Below are positions 63,429 to 64,000 of a stretch of 64,000 nt of DNA, one piece after another. The stretch lies in NCBI GenBank assembly GCA_963734965.1, contig CAVTJK010000003.1, positions 496,001-560,000 of the forward strand, read 5' to 3'. Origin of the DNA: UBA4742 sp963734965. Lineage in GTDB: Bacteria > Actinomycetota > Acidimicrobiia > Acidimicrobiales > Acidimicrobilacustridaceae. Positions within the stretch are counted from its first letter, which is position 1. Each line of letters starts with the position of its first letter. The position numbers and the translations under genes were made by a program. The notes below the pieces were generated by a model that had not been told where the DNA came from, did not search any database, and saw nothing but the letters and a program-made list of their open reading frames with translations.

Positions 63429-64000
63429 CTAACGCGTGGCGCCGTGCCGTTCGAGGAGGTCGAGGATCGCTTGCTGCTGGGCCTTGGCTTCGGCCGAGCC
63501 GCTGCCACCTCGGCCGGTGTTCTGACTGGCGAGCTTGATCGGCGTCGATCCGCTCCTGTTCGGGCGCGAAGGATCGGCGCCGCCGTCGAGCAGCGCGTCC
63601 ACCGCCGACGCGCTGCGCGTCCGCACCGCACGGTGCAGCGGCGTGACTCCACTCGAGTCGGTAGCGTCCGGATCGGCGCCTGCTTCGATCAGGAATCGGA
63701 CGGTCGCGGCTTGGTCCTCTGGCCTCCACGTGTGCGAGCCCGGCGTCGCGTCGGCGGCGTAGTGGAGCGCCTGGGCGCCCCGGCGATTCGTGGCGCCGAC
63801 GTCGGCTCCGGTCGCAATGAGCATCCTGGCCAGGTCGGGTCGATAGCCGGCCGCGGCAACGTGGAGCGCGGAATCACCGGCGTACACGTAGTGCTCGATC
63901 TCGTCGAGGTAGTAGCTCTGGGGATCCTGTCGTGTCGCGCCGCGATCGAGCTGGGCGCGGGCCAGCGTCGGCGATGCCTCCAACAGCTGCGACACCGAGC
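63429..64000 (-). CDS. Ankyrin-repeat protein (5' end beyond window)
   Basis: At least 190 residues. Ankyrin repeats show the family helix-turn-helix pattern: GDSALHVAAAGYRPDLARML, IATGADVGATNRRGAQALHY, FLIEAGADPDATDSSGVTPL, HRAVRTRSASAVDALLDGGA, and DPSRPNRSGSTPIKLASQN. It continues past the window edge, so the start is unknown; a GTG at 63995 is in frame. Ankyrin proteins bind partner proteins; no partner is seen here. The tail is alanine/glutamine-rich. Confidence 0.85.
   Translation of the reverse strand, partial: SVSQLLEASPTLARAQLDRGATRQDPQSYYLDEIEHYVYAGDSALHVAAAGYRPDLARMLIATGADVGATNRRGAQALHYAADATPGSHTWRPEDQAATVRFLIEAGADPDATDSSGVTPLHRAVRTRSASAVDALLDGGADPSRPNRSGSTPIKLASQNTGRGGSGSAEAKAQQQAILDLLERHGATR

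Noticed and set aside
1..64000. CRISPR arrays, transposases, integrases or attachment sites
   Set aside because: No regularly spaced repeats, no recombinase or transposase motifs and no tRNA-associated direct repeats were seen.

Overview
The window reads as chromosomal DNA of a high-GC actinobacterium, most plausibly from or near the Acidimicrobiia. The support is uniformly GC-rich third positions, paired GAF-ANTAR regulators, an RsbV/RsbW/SigB partner-switching operon, a WS/DGAT wax-ester synthase, a steroid-type thiolase with its DUF35 partner, an LPXTG-type surface protein, and many genes whose start codon lies 6-8 nt after a -10-like TANNNT box (leaderless-type starts). No phage, plasmid, insertion sequence or CRISPR array is visible. 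Apart from the genes listed there is no unannotated stretch longer than about 300 bases.

Layout. 0-8.2 kb: a partial methyltransferase, gltX, a DUF218 protein, tRNA-Gln, the tatA/sigB/rsbW/rsbV stress operon, small stress proteins (CsbD, a Rho-N-like protein), agmatine deiminase, an RsbW-like ATPase, HSP20 and tRNA-Glu. 8.2-13.5 kb: a rearranged phospholipase C-type gene, an orphan gene fragment, and a PadR-controlled ABC exporter (FtsX-like permease, ATPase, regulator). 13.5-18.3 kb: two glycoside hydrolases. 18.5-22.9 kb: a second DNA sliding clamp, two GAF-ANTAR proteins, a SnoaL-like protein and a binding protein. 22.9-28.9 kb: a degradative cluster (amidohydrolase, thiolase, DUF35, DUF1028, alpha/beta hydrolase, damaged aldo-keto reductase). 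28.9-38.5 kb: an SNF2 helicase with a small coupled partner, then two SpoIIE-type phosphatases and an RsbW-like ATPase. 38.5-45.3 kb: enoyl-CoA hydratase, a second amidohydrolase, an FdhF/YdeP molybdoenzyme, a MidA-like methyltransferase. 45.3-50 kb: exported proteins (Tat amidohydrolase, LPXTG protein, solute-binding lipoprotein). 50-55.2 kb: two unknown proteins, a DEDD exonuclease, a glycosyltransferase and a PhoH-family ATPase. 55.4-64 kb: HIT protein, WS/DGAT, DUF429, GNAT, an RND/MMPL transporter, a serine hydrolase, pyrF and an ankyrin protein.

Two themes link genes. First, phosphatase/kinase/anti-sigma partner switching recurs at 4 kb, 7 kb and 34-38 kb (one RsbV, three RsbW-type ATPases, two SpoIIE phosphatases, one SigB-type sigma factor), so stress signalling is a major function here. 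Second, there is acyl-CoA or steroid-like catabolism and neutral-lipid synthesis (thiolase + DUF35, enoyl-CoA hydratase, amidohydrolases, WS/DGAT).

Quality warning. Many conserved genes, including essential gltX, carry single-base frameshifts. They are concentrated in the first 16 kb and at 27.5-28.7 kb, while long genes elsewhere are intact. One gene at 9 kb contains an inverted internal segment. Sequencing or assembly error explains most of this better than gene decay, so coordinates of frameshifted genes span the whole reconstructed gene.
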